From: Chrysomallon squamiferum | Taxonomy: Eukaryota > Mollusca > Gastropoda > Neomphalida > Peltospiridae | Length of the DNA: 64,000 bases | Assembly (NCBI GenBank): GCA_012295275.1 | Contig: CM022672.1 | Span: 477,943 to 541,942, forward strand | Direction: 5' to 3' | Shown: piece by piece, positions 24,401-57,455 of the stretch | Position numbering within the stretch: the first letter of the stretch is position 1 | How the letters are laid out: every line of letters starts with the position of its first letter | Notes under the pieces: model-generated | What the model saw: the letters and a program-made list of their open reading frames with translations, nothing else | Told to the model about the DNA's origin: nothing | Databases searched by the model: none | Program-made: the position numbers and the translations under genes

Positions 24401-25974
24401 TATATAGTTGTTTTTATTACACTGTCCATTTGATATTAAACATTTCTTCCTGTTTTGTCCAGTGAGGATACTTTTTGATTTGTTTTTGTGTTTATGTTTG
24501 TGTTTGCTGTGTTGAATGTTTGTGGTTTTGTTGATATATCCATTGGTCTGTTCACTGAAGTTAACTGTACCAGAGTGTATCAAATCTTTATTCATTACAT
24601 CATCAAACTGAAAAAAGACAAAAATAAGAAAAACATAAAAATCATACCAATCAAAATTCTGTATCAAATCTAGTTGAGTAACTCAGTTATTGCTACATCT
24701 AACTACTCGAGGTAGTTCTCTAGATTTGAACCTGTAGACTTCAGCACAGTTAAGTTAATAAAAAAAGAGCAAGGCTTTGAATAGAAAAATGTTTGTTCTT
24801 CATCAGAAATGTAGAAATGACAAGTCTCACTGTTAGTACTGAAAATTAAAGTACTGTGAACTTTATGACTTTATTATTAGCAGAGTTTTGATGTAATATA
24901 AATACAATCAATGAATTTACTTTTTTATAAATATTTATAAAATCAATTAAAAAAAACCTGCCAAATTTGAATTTTGATATAGAACATCTCCGAAGTTAAT
25001 TAATTTGCAAAAATTATAATACTTACTCTTTCAAATTCATCTTCATCTCCAAAAGTCTTTTCAATAATCAGAAACATCAGCATACCTGTTATCACCCAGC
25101 AACCAATTCTGGTATGACCTATGTGAAAATTATCTAAAAACAAAGCAGTTGTTTAAATACATTAAACACATGCAACACATTTGCATACACATCAAAATAT
25201 ATACAAAAACGTTTAGAAAATACAGACTCTCTATATAAAAAAAGTTAGAAGATAAATACAGATTTGTTATTTTTAAGTGTATTAAAATGTTATTACTTTG
25301 AATCTTTGTAATTAGATATCTGGACCCATTATCAGTTCTGGGAAAAAAACAGTACAATTTTTTATTTTTTTTTCCTTTTTATATAATGTGCCACTGGTGG
25401 GTTTTGAAGGATATTTTTTTAATTTTTTTTTTTATTTTTTTTTATTTAAATGATAAAAGGTTGCTATTATTAAAAAGAAAATAAATGTTATACATCAAAT
25501 AGTGTACAGTACTACAAGAAACAAAATTATTTTTAATGACATCTGCCAGTTATCATTTGTATTTTTTTCTGAATGAATAGCAATGCAATACTGGTTGGAA
25601 CTGGAAACAAGATGACAGGTCATAAATTGTGATCATATGAGAACATGATGGAAAACACAATGTTAATTTTTTTAAATGTAACAAACCTTTATCTACATAG
25701 GCCCAGGCTTCAGGAAGTAGATGTAGAAAGACATCGCCTAGGAGACCACCAACAGCAAAACTTAACATCAACTTGAGATTAGCCGCAGCCGCTAGAAATA
25801 AACAAAAAACAAATAAACACACAAACAGACAGACAAACAAACGAACAAAACAATAAACAAACAAATAAATAAACACATAAATCAATAAATCAATAATTTG
25901 AATAAACAAATAAACACATAAATATATAAATAAATAAATAAATAAACAAATCAAACAATAAACAAACAAACACA

Positions 25975-26017
<43 letters not shown>

Positions 26018-26504
26018 CAAAAACAAGCAAGCAAACAAATAAATAAATAAAGAAAGAAATAATAATGTTCAATACTTAAATAAAACATACTAAAAATATC
26101 AATTCTCACTGCAGCTGGTTATAATTGTGAATATTTTTTGCTTCTAATAATAATAATAATAAAACAGTAACAATACATAAAAATAATAAAATAAAGAATA
26201 AAATTCAGAGTATCGTGACACATGATGTAAATAACTGAGTTATAAATACAAATTCTTTGTATTCTCACTAACACCAGCAGAACATGACAAACACTGTTTA
26301 CATCATGACAGTATGATGTTATACAAAAGTAACTTTTACACCTACACACAAAACTAATATGTGATGTTCTGATGTAATAAATATCCATAATAAACTAATG
26401 AAAATCATCACAAAACAAAATAGAAAAGGAGAAAAATGTCAGACATAACCACATATGTACTCACACACACACGTTGTATATTGACTGACAGATAAATAGA
26501 AAAC

Positions 26505-26554
<50 letters not shown>

Positions 26555-29500
26555 TATAAGGAGATAGGCTTTCACTTCTTCTTTGCCAAATTATGCCATT
26601 TCATTTTTTATATCAGTAAATGAAAACCAAGTTTATTTTGAGAATTATATTCCCAAACTGACAACACCATGCAAATCGGAAGTCTTAGTGCAGAGCTGAT
26701 ATCTTGTACATTTATTTGTATGTAGGATGCTACAACCTGATGTATTTTACAAGACACTTATCAGTTTGATGAAAATCTCAGTCTAGTCTGCGTAACTTGC
26801 CTTGTGTGGGAAAGATCAGTGTGACATAACAAGACATGTAATTACCACTTTATCTCAGCCCGGCTGGACTCTGCTGAGTGCATGCGCCAAATTGAGTAAG
26901 AGAAACCATCTGCACAGAGATCTTCACTGAAACCTCTCTACACTCACACACAAACAACTCTCTACTCACACACAAAATACTCTGCACTCACACTCACAAA
27001 ATAACCTCAAGTGACCTCTGCCACTTCATTCATCCACTGGAGTAAAGAAGTGGCACACTGAGAGAGGTGCAGACAAAATGGTTTTGGAAGTACAGAAAGA
27101 TCCGAAAAAAGAAGTTTCTGGACAGCAGATTTCGGTAAGCAGTTTGTTACTAAGTTTGTGAAATGCTCGTTATACAACACACAGGACTGAGTTATCCTGT
27201 TTACCACATAGCATGAGGTGTGCATTGTTTGTATGTTCTTCTAACATAATGTGCCAGTCTGTTGTCATGGGAACACTAAGATTTGTAGCCATATGGCTGG
27301 GAATGCATACTGAGATAAAGGCATGTACTGCTTCCTTGAACAAGTATCACATTTCACTGGAGATATGATTTTAAAATATAAACTTGTTATTATAATAAGT
27401 AGCTGCTGATTACAAACAAATAATTAAAAAACTTTGTGTCACCCTGCAGCATACTCACTAGATCATATTGTTTTTTTCTGATACAAAGAAAACCTGTTGT
27501 AATCTTTTTTTAAACCCCTTCTCATCCTCCCACAGTGAGGGAATCACACTTTTGATTATGTCAGATATTTGTTATTAACAACAATTCAGATTACTGTAAT
27601 TTCCATCCCAATAACATCATATTAAAAAAGGTAAAGAACAAAAATGTTGCAAAGTTTAACAACTGTTGACAATTATTTTTAACATTGTTTATTTTACCTG
27701 AAACTAATAACTGAGTTGGATCAATCACAGACTCTCATGTCAGTTTAATTAACACAGTAAGAACAAAATCAACGAACACAGCAGTTATCTGTAAAACAGC
27801 AATCAGTGAAAAATAATACATTTTTTTTTATTGCAAAACAAACAACTGGTTCTACTAAAACAACAACTACTACTACTACTACCACTGCTACAACTACTAA
27901 TAAAGCTTTCAGTGATTTTCCACTATATTTAGATAGCAAATTTTTATTTATTTTCATCTCTCTATTTATGTTTTTCTGTCTGTGTAATGGTTTGTTTACT
28001 TAAAATAATTTGTGTGTATTCTAAGTGTGTCTGTTTGTCTGCTGTGGATAAACACAAAGATAATTGTCAGTTTAATATTCTAACAACACTGTTACCATAG
28101 CTTTCCTTAGTTACAAGTTTTATCATTATGTATCAAACTGTTGATTCTCTCATATTCTTTTCTTATTTATAATTTGATTCCTTCTTATTATCATCATTAA
28201 AGCATTTTTAATTGTTATAGTTTAAAGTTTTGTTATTAACTGTTTTTAATTATTACATACACATTGTAGCATATTTTCTTTCAATGTGCCTACAAGCTGT
28301 AAGATTTGCACACTAGCATACACTCACTTAAACTGTCAAATGCAGCACTGCCCTGTGATTGTAGACTCAACATTCCCAACTGCAGATTTCTTGGCACTTT
28401 GACTTTATCATAATATGATGAGAGGCCCTCTATGGTATAACCACATTATAATCTAAGATTTACTGAGTACTAATATAAACATGATACTTTGGGTGAAATA
28501 ACACATACTACACAATTTACAAGTAAAACAAACCACAGAGTGATAGTTTATTTACAAAATTACTATATGTTTTCTTTCAAACTGGCAGCCTTTTTGTGTC
28601 CTGCTAGAGCTAAGAATAAATATCAGGTTCATGTGACAATAATTAAAAAAGAAAAAACAAAGCATTATCTATGATTATGTTAATATATAAGCAGTATTAT
28701 TTGTACAAGTTCAATACTTATAACTCTGACAAATGTCTTTAACATTCATGGTTCATCAGATTTACATGGTTGGGGCCATTTTTACACCATATGACTATGG
28801 TGCTATTTATAGAATACAAAACCAAAAATGGCTGCTTAAAAACTGCTCAACAGATAATAATATTATTTGATATTATAACCATATGATCAAAGGCACTGAA
28901 TTCGATACAACATATTACTAAAAGTTCTTTTGAGATAACTCTGACAAAAACATGAGACAAGCTCTTCTCAGAATAGAGGCTAAATTCATTATTAACATGA
29001 GGTCTGTTTTCCTTTCTGAAATAATGTGTTGATAAAAAAACTGTTTCCCAAAATATAAATTAGAAACCTGATTAAGATAACAAAACATACTAATAGAAAA
29101 ATAAGCTCTCAAAGCAATAGTGACAGTTTTTATTTTATGAAATAAGTTTCTTAATCTGAGAATAAAAAATCATATTCATACACAGATTTGTTCTTTGTAA
29201 TGAAACTCATTTCATCTTGCAATTATGTACACCTCTGAAGATGCCAATATCTTCTGAAATCTGGCATCTTGTCTAATTCCTGCATTTGTTACAGGAGAAC
29301 TGCAGTACTGAAAGAATCTGCTTGCATATTCATCACTCCCATCCACTGTATTAAGAAATTCATTACCTAGGTGGTTTTGAATTGTTGGTTTTATTAAAGA
29401 AATCCAGATACCGAGGTTAAGTGACTTGTTCTATGAATATTCTAAGAACTGCAAAGACCCCAGAGATTAGTACTGCTGACATTCTTAGTGACTAACATGA

Positions 29501-32500
29501 TGTACTTGTCTGTAACCAACCTAGTTACTCTTCTCTGACACATCTTTCTAAGAGAAAAACTTCAGGTTGGATATTAATATCTTAACACATCCTCTATATT
29601 AACGAGTATTAGGTAATGTCAAACATGTAAGAGGCAATCCACTGCAACAATTCAGTGAGCTAATTTAGTTCATTAGCTGGGGTAAGTGATGTATAAAACT
29701 GACATCATTCTGTGAACTGTTCAAGTTCATTAGATGTGAAGCATATTTTATAAAAGATTTCTCCCCACAGGGAGTGAAGAATCTAACTTGGCTTTTGCTA
29801 ATTAACTCACAGACACTTCTGAAATGGGAAACAACTCAGTGAGTAAACTGAAGAGAATTGATCCTTTGATCTCTCTCACCACAAGCAAGTTATTATCTAA
29901 TCACAGAAAACAGTCTTTTCCTTCATAAATCAGGGGTTTATTATTTGTAACCAACTGTAAACATCTGAAATATCAAATCTTTTCAAAACACTTGTGTTAT
30001 TTTTCTTGTAACCAAGTTAAAACTAATTATGCTGGTGTCTGTACATCTGTCAGTATATGCAGAGAAATGCTCAGTGTGGGAGTCTGATTTGAAAGGTTAC
30101 CAGTATGAGCAGTTTGAAATGATCTCAGACTGCTGCAGGTTGCTCCAGCCTGGAATATAATATTGACATATTTATATCAAACTGAAGATGAACTGAATGA
30201 AGACACAGTAAAACAACAGGACTGACAGATTCATGGTAAGTATGCTAAACAACCTATCATCTGCGTTTTCTTGTACCTCACTAATCATCAGTAGTAAACA
30301 TTTATTTATTATGAGAGAAAATTATTTTTATTTCAACTGGACACAAATATTCTGTCATCAGTAGCAAATATTTATTTATTAAGATGAGAGAAAATTATTT
30401 ATATTTCAACTGGATCCTAAGTTTCTATTAACACTAGTAACTATTTATTATTTATTATGAAAGAATATTATTAATGCAAGCTAATAATGTTTTACATTTT
30501 CACACACAGAACAGCACATACAGTTTTTTTGTGAACTGTCACAGATCTAGTTTTCTAAACTGTGTAATAACTGACTAGTCAGAAAGTGTTCACTAATCTT
30601 TAGCTGTATTTAACAGCACTGTCAGAAACATTACTGTTACCAAGGCATTAATATTTAACATTATATATAAAAATACATTTACCAAAATTTTACATGAAAA
30701 TGTTTGTGAAAGAGCAAATTCTTTTTTCATTCAATGATCATCATCACAAAATATTTTGTATATATGTATGTATGCATGCATGTTTGTGTGCATGTGTAAT
30801 TTCAATTATCCAGTAAAGATATTTTTCTTAAAGTCTCAGTTTAACCTCCCTCCCTCTCTCTTTTCTTTCTCTCTCTCTCTTTCCTATACAGTTAATTTGA
30901 AAAGGTTATTCAAACATTCAAGTTTTACAAGCAACCCATTATGATACATGTACACATGCACATACAAGCAAACACATACTCACACACCCACACAAACACA
31001 CAATTAAACACATAAACATACACATACACCCAAACACATCACACACACACACACACACTCATCTCAGTCAGTATATTAATAAAACTGCTGTGAAATGAAG
31101 TATAGCATTTTCACAAACATGGTTACAGTTATTTTCTTCTTAATGTCACTGGTAAAATTAAGCAGTATTAATGGTATTTCCACTGTCATATTTCTGTGCT
31201 ACAAAGTAATAAAAGAAACATATAGATGTATGTGTCTATAAAATTTACAAATGTAATTGCATTTTAGTTGAGTAATCAAAATGTTTTTTCTCTCTCTCTT
31301 TCTCCATCACAAACACACATATATAAAATTTACTTTACTGTTAAGAGACCGATTCAGTTTCTGAAGACCATTGTTGTCACTGCCAGATTTCTTCTAGAGT
31401 TTTCTGTCTCAAATCATTTACATACCAAACATTACTATTAAAACATATTATATTATCTATTTAAATTCCGAGATGAAAGTATTAAAAATATACAACTGTA
31501 ACGACAGTGTTGAATATCAGTCAACAGTACCAACTATTAAAACTTAATCTGAAATAAAAACAATTTTTCTTGTAATCTTTGAAATAATGTATATTTCACT
31601 CAGCAGATTTGGTTTTTAATGGATATTTTAGGTAATGAAGTATTTTCTGTTTCTGTAAAAGTTATTGAATAGCAAGAACGGATCTATGAATTGGATACAT
31701 GTCTGTGGCAGAAATAGGGAGGGTTTGACCCATGAATCCATCATGCTCTTTATTAATCCCATAAACTGTTAAGCATGGCAAAATGAGACAAACAATGAAA
31801 AATGTGACCAACATTCACATAAAGCCTACGCTGTGATTCTTATTTTTCACTCTGCAACCTAAATACAGCATGCAGGAATGTAAGAAATACTCATTATTGA
31901 GTAAAACATGCCTGTTATCATCAGGACAATCTAACTGTAAACTTTTTCTAAGTTTTGTAATAACTGATGTACAAGCATTTACTTTGTTCTCAAGCAGGAA
32001 ACACTTTAACTGTGTTTAATTAGCTGATGACAATCCTGGAAAAACTAAACAATACCTTACTTGTGTTATTAGCACATTAATTATATTTGTGGTGTCTGTG
32101 TACAGTTGTGTATTTATATATAAATGTGTACATGCATCTGTTTATACTGATATATATGTTGTGTGTGTGTGCCTGTGTACATTTGTGTGCTTTTGTTTAT
32201 ATATATATGTATGTATGTATGTATGTATATGTGTTTGTGTGCATTTGTATTCTGATAACATATTTGAAAATTCATAAAATTAACTGCTTTTACTCATTAA
32301 ATCATATTATTATTTGTTATTATATACATAAACCTTGTGAAGATTAATGTTGGGAAATAATTAACAATATATAAAAAAAAAATTATTTTAAAAGTATAAT
32401 AATAATAATAAAATTTTAAAATAATAAGCTGAAGATGTTTAATTATAATTTTATTATGATAAATTTTAATTAAATGTCATTGTGTAATACATGTGTCTGT

Positions 32501-34591
32501 TGCAAATGTTGAATGTTAGTAATAAAGTTGAAGAATTTTAAAATGAAAATAATCTGTAATGAAATATTTTTTAAAACAGCTGTTTAGTCATGAACTAAAA
32601 AATGAAAATAAAATACATCTGTGATGTAATTTACATTGACACTTTATGCATGTAACAGAAAGTAAGAGTTAATATTGTACGTGTATGTACACAAACTACG
32701 TGTGTTTGAGCACGTACCTATGTTTGTTTTTGTGTGGGTGTTTTGCATACGAGTTTATGAGTGTGTATGTGTGCATCTGTATGCATGCATGTTTTACTGC
32801 AAAGCATTTATCATTTATTTTATTCATTTGTTTCAACATATTTGGTATTACTGATAAACAGTTCTTGTTTAATATCAGTTTTAACAGACACTTTATAAAA
32901 TTTTGAAATCAACATGATTTACACATCTAGTTTTATTAATTAAAATCATTTAATGACTTCAGTGAAATATTTTGTATCAACTGCATATTTGATTATAATT
33001 TTTTGTTAACAGTTGTTTTTTCACTACAGAAACTGAAATATTCCATTATTTAAGTATAATTAAAACCATCCCTATACATCTGTACAGACTTTGTAAATAA
33101 TTGTTTGTAAACTTTGTTTTATTTTCTGTCCCACAAGAACTCACTGTTACTGCACCTAAGTATTAAATTGTTTGGTTAGATACAGCAGTTGTTTCCCTTG
33201 GATCATGGCTGTTTCAAATTTATAAGCATTAGTCACAAATCAGCAAACTGTAATTAATTGTTGTAATATCTCATTCATGTTCAGATGTGGTTTGGTCATT
33301 GAATAATTATTAATCTATTATGTATATTCTTCAAGTTTTTTTTGGTGTTTTTTTTTTGTTCAAACCACATGAAAAAAACAAAAGATAAGAAAATCTTGTG
33401 ATGAAATAACGAGTAGCCCATACATCCATCGCTTTTTCCTCTGATGTTGTCATTACTAAAATCCATGAAACAGACAATTTAAACCCGAGGAGATGTACTG
33501 ATTTAAGTTACAACAAATCTGATTTCCTAATATAAAAAATATCTAATTAAATTTTTAGAATTCTTAAAATGACCAAACTGTTACTTGAAAACCAATATTG
33601 GTGTAATAAAATTATTGTACAAATTATCTCATTATATTAAAACATACAGTATGCGCTGTTCTGCATGTCATATATGTAATTTAAAGTATCAAACAGTATT
33701 TATAAAGTAAATGTAATTTTGACATAAGTTACAGACTTGATGAAGCATTGTTTATTAATATTAACCGAGAAAAACAAAAACAAAAAATGGCCAGGTGTGT
33801 GCAACAGTTGTAGTAATGACTTGTTTAAATCCTCAGTTTTACATGATGTTTATATTATTACAACTAATTAATTAGAAAGAAATCAATTAGTTGATGTATT
33901 CTGAAATAAACAGATTATTAATAATCTTCAAAAAATCACTTTAAAATAATTCTTTCAGAAAATGTTTAACCATATGTTACTTCATTATGTTCTGACAATT
34001 TTACAGTTTTAATACTGGATATGTGATAGTGATGTTAAGTTATTTAATGTTATTCCTAGTAATTATGTATGTGGGTTAGAATGAATGACATATTTAAACA
34101 TTGAATGTGTAATGATGTAAATAAGCTGTGTAAAAATAGAGTTAACTGAATTCCCAGCCATTTGTTAAACTTTGACGTAATTTGATATTTTTACACCCAT
34201 AGCTGCACGGGTTAAAACAGATCAATTCCAGTTTATAAACTACCCTAAACTAAACCGCTCCCGTACTGCCAAAATACTTGCCTCCGTGTTTGAGTGCAGG
34301 GCCGGCTTCCAGAGGGATAACTAGTAAAGGAAATATCCCACTAAAGCCGACGAGGACCGCTCCAAAGAGAGAGTATGTCCAGGCGTTCAACATCGAGTTT
34401 GGAACGTCTTCAAACGGCATACTCTGTGAATTTGGGTCGGGTTCCATGTCTGAGAACGAACGCCTGCCTTTGCCTCCCACTCCAGTCCTGTGCGCCGCGG
34501 CCTTTGCTCGATGTATTTCTGCATCACAGTCAGATATACACATCACACAGATTACAGCAAATACACACAACAGATGCTGATAACACCCCAT
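21448..34591 (-). CDS. SLC39A13: Zinc transporter ZIP13
   Basis: ZIP13 belongs to the LIV-1 class of ZIP proteins and moves zinc out of early-secretory or vesicle compartments into the cytosol. Exons: 34591-34282, 25791-25687, 25133-25027, 24607-24347, 23879-23790, 23398-23285, 22480-22411, 22066-21967, 21520-21448; 1230 nt, 409 aa (human 371). A signal peptide is visible ([18 protein letters not shown]). Conserved segments in order: [41 protein letters not shown]; a His/Lys-rich loop with HSKHKHKHK; the TM4 motif [14 protein letters not shown]; the TM5 metal-site motif [21 protein letters not shown]. The ATG at 34591 is chosen for the signal peptide. Intron 1 (8.5 kb) needs a GC donor to align without an insertion. 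The extra length over human is mostly in the cytosolic loop (exon 4). Confidence 0.95.
22865..23290 (-). repeat. Minisatellite spanning the donor of SLC39A13 exon 6
   Basis: Exon 6 ends GCACAG followed by gtgagttg at 23285/23284. About ten copies of a 40-46 bp unit run down to 22865. On the minus strand each reads ttacacaggtgagttgtcaa or the variant ttacacctgagttgtcaa, then taaaatacatcatctcacct. Several copies keep ACAG|GTGAGT, a near-consensus donor, while others have lost it by a G-to-C change. Confidence 0.9.
25792..26072 (-). repeat. TTTA/TTTG microsatellite running into the acceptor of SLC39A13 exon 2
   Basis: On the minus strand about 280 bp of TTTA, TTTG and CTTG units form the polypyrimidine tract of intron 1 and run almost directly into tttctag|CGGCTG at 25791. 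Confidence 0.9.
26510..26550. repeat. (CA)n microsatellite
   Basis: Uninterrupted CA dinucleotides over about 40 bp within SLC39A13 intron 1. Confidence 0.95.
27078..27134 (+). CDS. Candidate alternative first coding exon of the F-box gene
   Basis: An ATG in good context (acaaaATGG) opens 19 codons, [19 protein letters not shown], ending at TTTCG|gtaagc. The exon ends in phase 0, which fits the phase 0 acceptor of the F-box exon at 39832. About 190 bp upstream is TGCATGCGCC, similar to an NRF1 site. The exon lies antisense inside SLC39A13 intron 1. No homologue is recognised, and a 19-codon frame with one donor can arise by chance, so this is a candidate only. Confidence 0.25.
30290..30480. 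repeat. Two- to three-copy tandem repeat, about 65 bp
   Basis: The motif catcagtagtaaacatttat followed by tattatgagagaaaattatt recurs at about 30360 and, degraded, at about 30430. Confidence 0.75.
34276..34281 (-). other. GC-type 5' splice site of SLC39A13 intron 1
   Basis: Minus strand reads CACGGAG|GCAAGT, the consensus of GC-AG introns. Joining here to 25791 gives [11 protein letters not shown] then [12 protein letters not shown], the same spacing as human ZIP13 between PLE and LLSF. The nearest GT donors either break the frame (GCAA|GTATTT) or add three residues from a weak site (GGCA|GTACGG). Confidence 0.7.
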
Positions 34592-34987
34592 ACCCACAGG
34601 TGACAAGACCCGATGATACGTTCACACTCTTCGATACTCCATCAACTTATGTGTAACAACACAACATTCCCAATGACCTTTGACCTTGCTCAAGCAGAGC
34701 CATCTATTTTCCGTTTGTAGCTTAGAGGAAATTTGGTTCCAGTTAACTCGCATGGGTTTTCTTTCCGTTAATTTAATTCTGTTTTTGGAATTTAATATTT
34801 TTAGTGCATTTATTTATTATTAAGATAATCTGTCCTTTTTAAACGAGTTATTCAACAAAGAAGAAACTATTCTTAATCAGCACTCAGTACAATCAAGGAA
34901 CTGTAAAAACCGGGTTATTTAAACTTGTTTAGCCGTTTATTTTCACTTAATATTTTTCCCTCCTAAATTAGCAGTTTTTCTTGGTAC

Positions 34988-35026
<39 letters not shown>

Positions 35027-35662
35027 TGTTGTTCTTGTTGTTAGGCATGTTATTATTATTTGCAAATGTTCGCATTTTGATTTGGTGCTCATTTTTGAAA
35101 CGTAATTCACATTCATCTATTGATCTGTTTAATAATCTCTCTCTCATGTTGTAACCCCTGTTTTACTGATTGATTGGATACATGAAAACATTACTTAGAC
35201 ATAGCCTCTCCCTGTGTGAGACACAACCAAAGTGTAATTCTATTATTATAAATTAAAATAACAAAAGATGTCAGAGTTGGGATGAATCCACGGTTTCTTT
35301 ATTTTGTGAAGAATTCAGAAAATTGATTCGTATCGTATATATAATTAACCTACTAAATATACTATTACGAGCTATGAGTACTTCAAATACAAAATCAATT
35401 GTCTGATCTCAGTTAGTTTAGTTCTATTGCGAAACTCTGCATACGTGTACTATAGATCGAACAGGCGAGGCGGCATGGTTCCCCAGCCAAAGCCGCTCAG
35501 ACGATATTAAAAGAAGCGCGAGATGGAAAGCCAAACGGCGGCAGCCGCTTCTCCTGAAGACTTAACCATATGGGTTGCAGAAAGTCGATGGAATCTGTTA
35601 GTGTTTGACGTCGAGGCGCCCAGGGCCCTTGGAGGGGAGGGACGGTCGGGAGGTTATAAAAA
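34592..35662. promoter_or_regulatory. Divergent promoter region SLC39A13 / F-box gene
   Basis: The 1.07 kb lies between the two ATGs. Both ends (34592-34730 and 35440-35662) are richer in GC and CpG than the surroundings, as expected of first exons; the middle is AT-rich with an (AAT)n run at 34988-35025. I see no clear TATA box in a sensible place: TATAAA at 35655 is only 8 bp before the ATG. Confidence 0.5.
34988..35025. repeat. (AAT)n microsatellite
   Basis: Twelve or so perfect aat triplets between the two divergent genes. Confidence 0.95.

Positions 35663-35675
<13 letters not shown>
35475..35675 (+). promoter_or_regulatory. Two upstream ORFs in the F-box mRNA leader
   Basis: uORF1 at 35475-35510 has 11 codons (MVPQPKPLRRY). 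uORF2 at 35523-35675 has 50 codons, begins MESQTAAAASPEDL, has G at -3 and +4, and overlaps the main ATG (35663) in another frame by 13 bp. An overlapping uORF in good context should lower translation from the main start. The transcription start is unknown, so both must be shown to be in the mRNA. Confidence 0.4.
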
Positions 35676-57191
<21,516 letters not shown>

Positions 57192-57455
57192 GTTTAAATA
57201 TTTAACATCTCTAGTCAGTCTACTCCACTGTTACAATGATCTACTCTTTAACTGAGTTTAAATATTTAACATCTCTAGTCAGTCTACTCCACTGTTACAA
57301 TGATCTACTCTTTAACTGAGTTTAAATATTTAACTATCAGACATTTCTAGTCAGTCTACTCCAATGATCTACTCTTTAACTGAGTTTAAGTATTTAACTA
57401 TCAGACATCTCTAGTCAGTCTACTCCACTGTTACAATGATCTGCTCTCTGAGTTT

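Larger units (their letters stand above)
25792..34281 (-). other. SLC39A13 intron 1 (8.5 kb)
   Basis: The left end is tetranucleotide repeat, followed by (CA)n at about 26510-26550. Between 26640 and 30240 the sequence is more complex, with no recognised coding exon except the candidate at 27078. From 30240 it is AT-rich with CA/TG stretches (30740-31060, 32090-32240) and a two- to three-copy repeat at 30290-30480. Nothing else is identified up to the first exon. Confidence 0.6.

Noticed and set aside
25553-26038. 161-codon hydrophobic frame that looks like a membrane protein
   Set aside because: The first two thirds translates the TTTA/TTTG microsatellite; only the part from 25791 is real (SLC39A13 exon 2).
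34592-34606. Longer N-terminus for SLC39A13 starting at 34606
   Set aside because: The codon at 34606 is TTG; the first ATG is at 34591 and gives a clean signal peptide.
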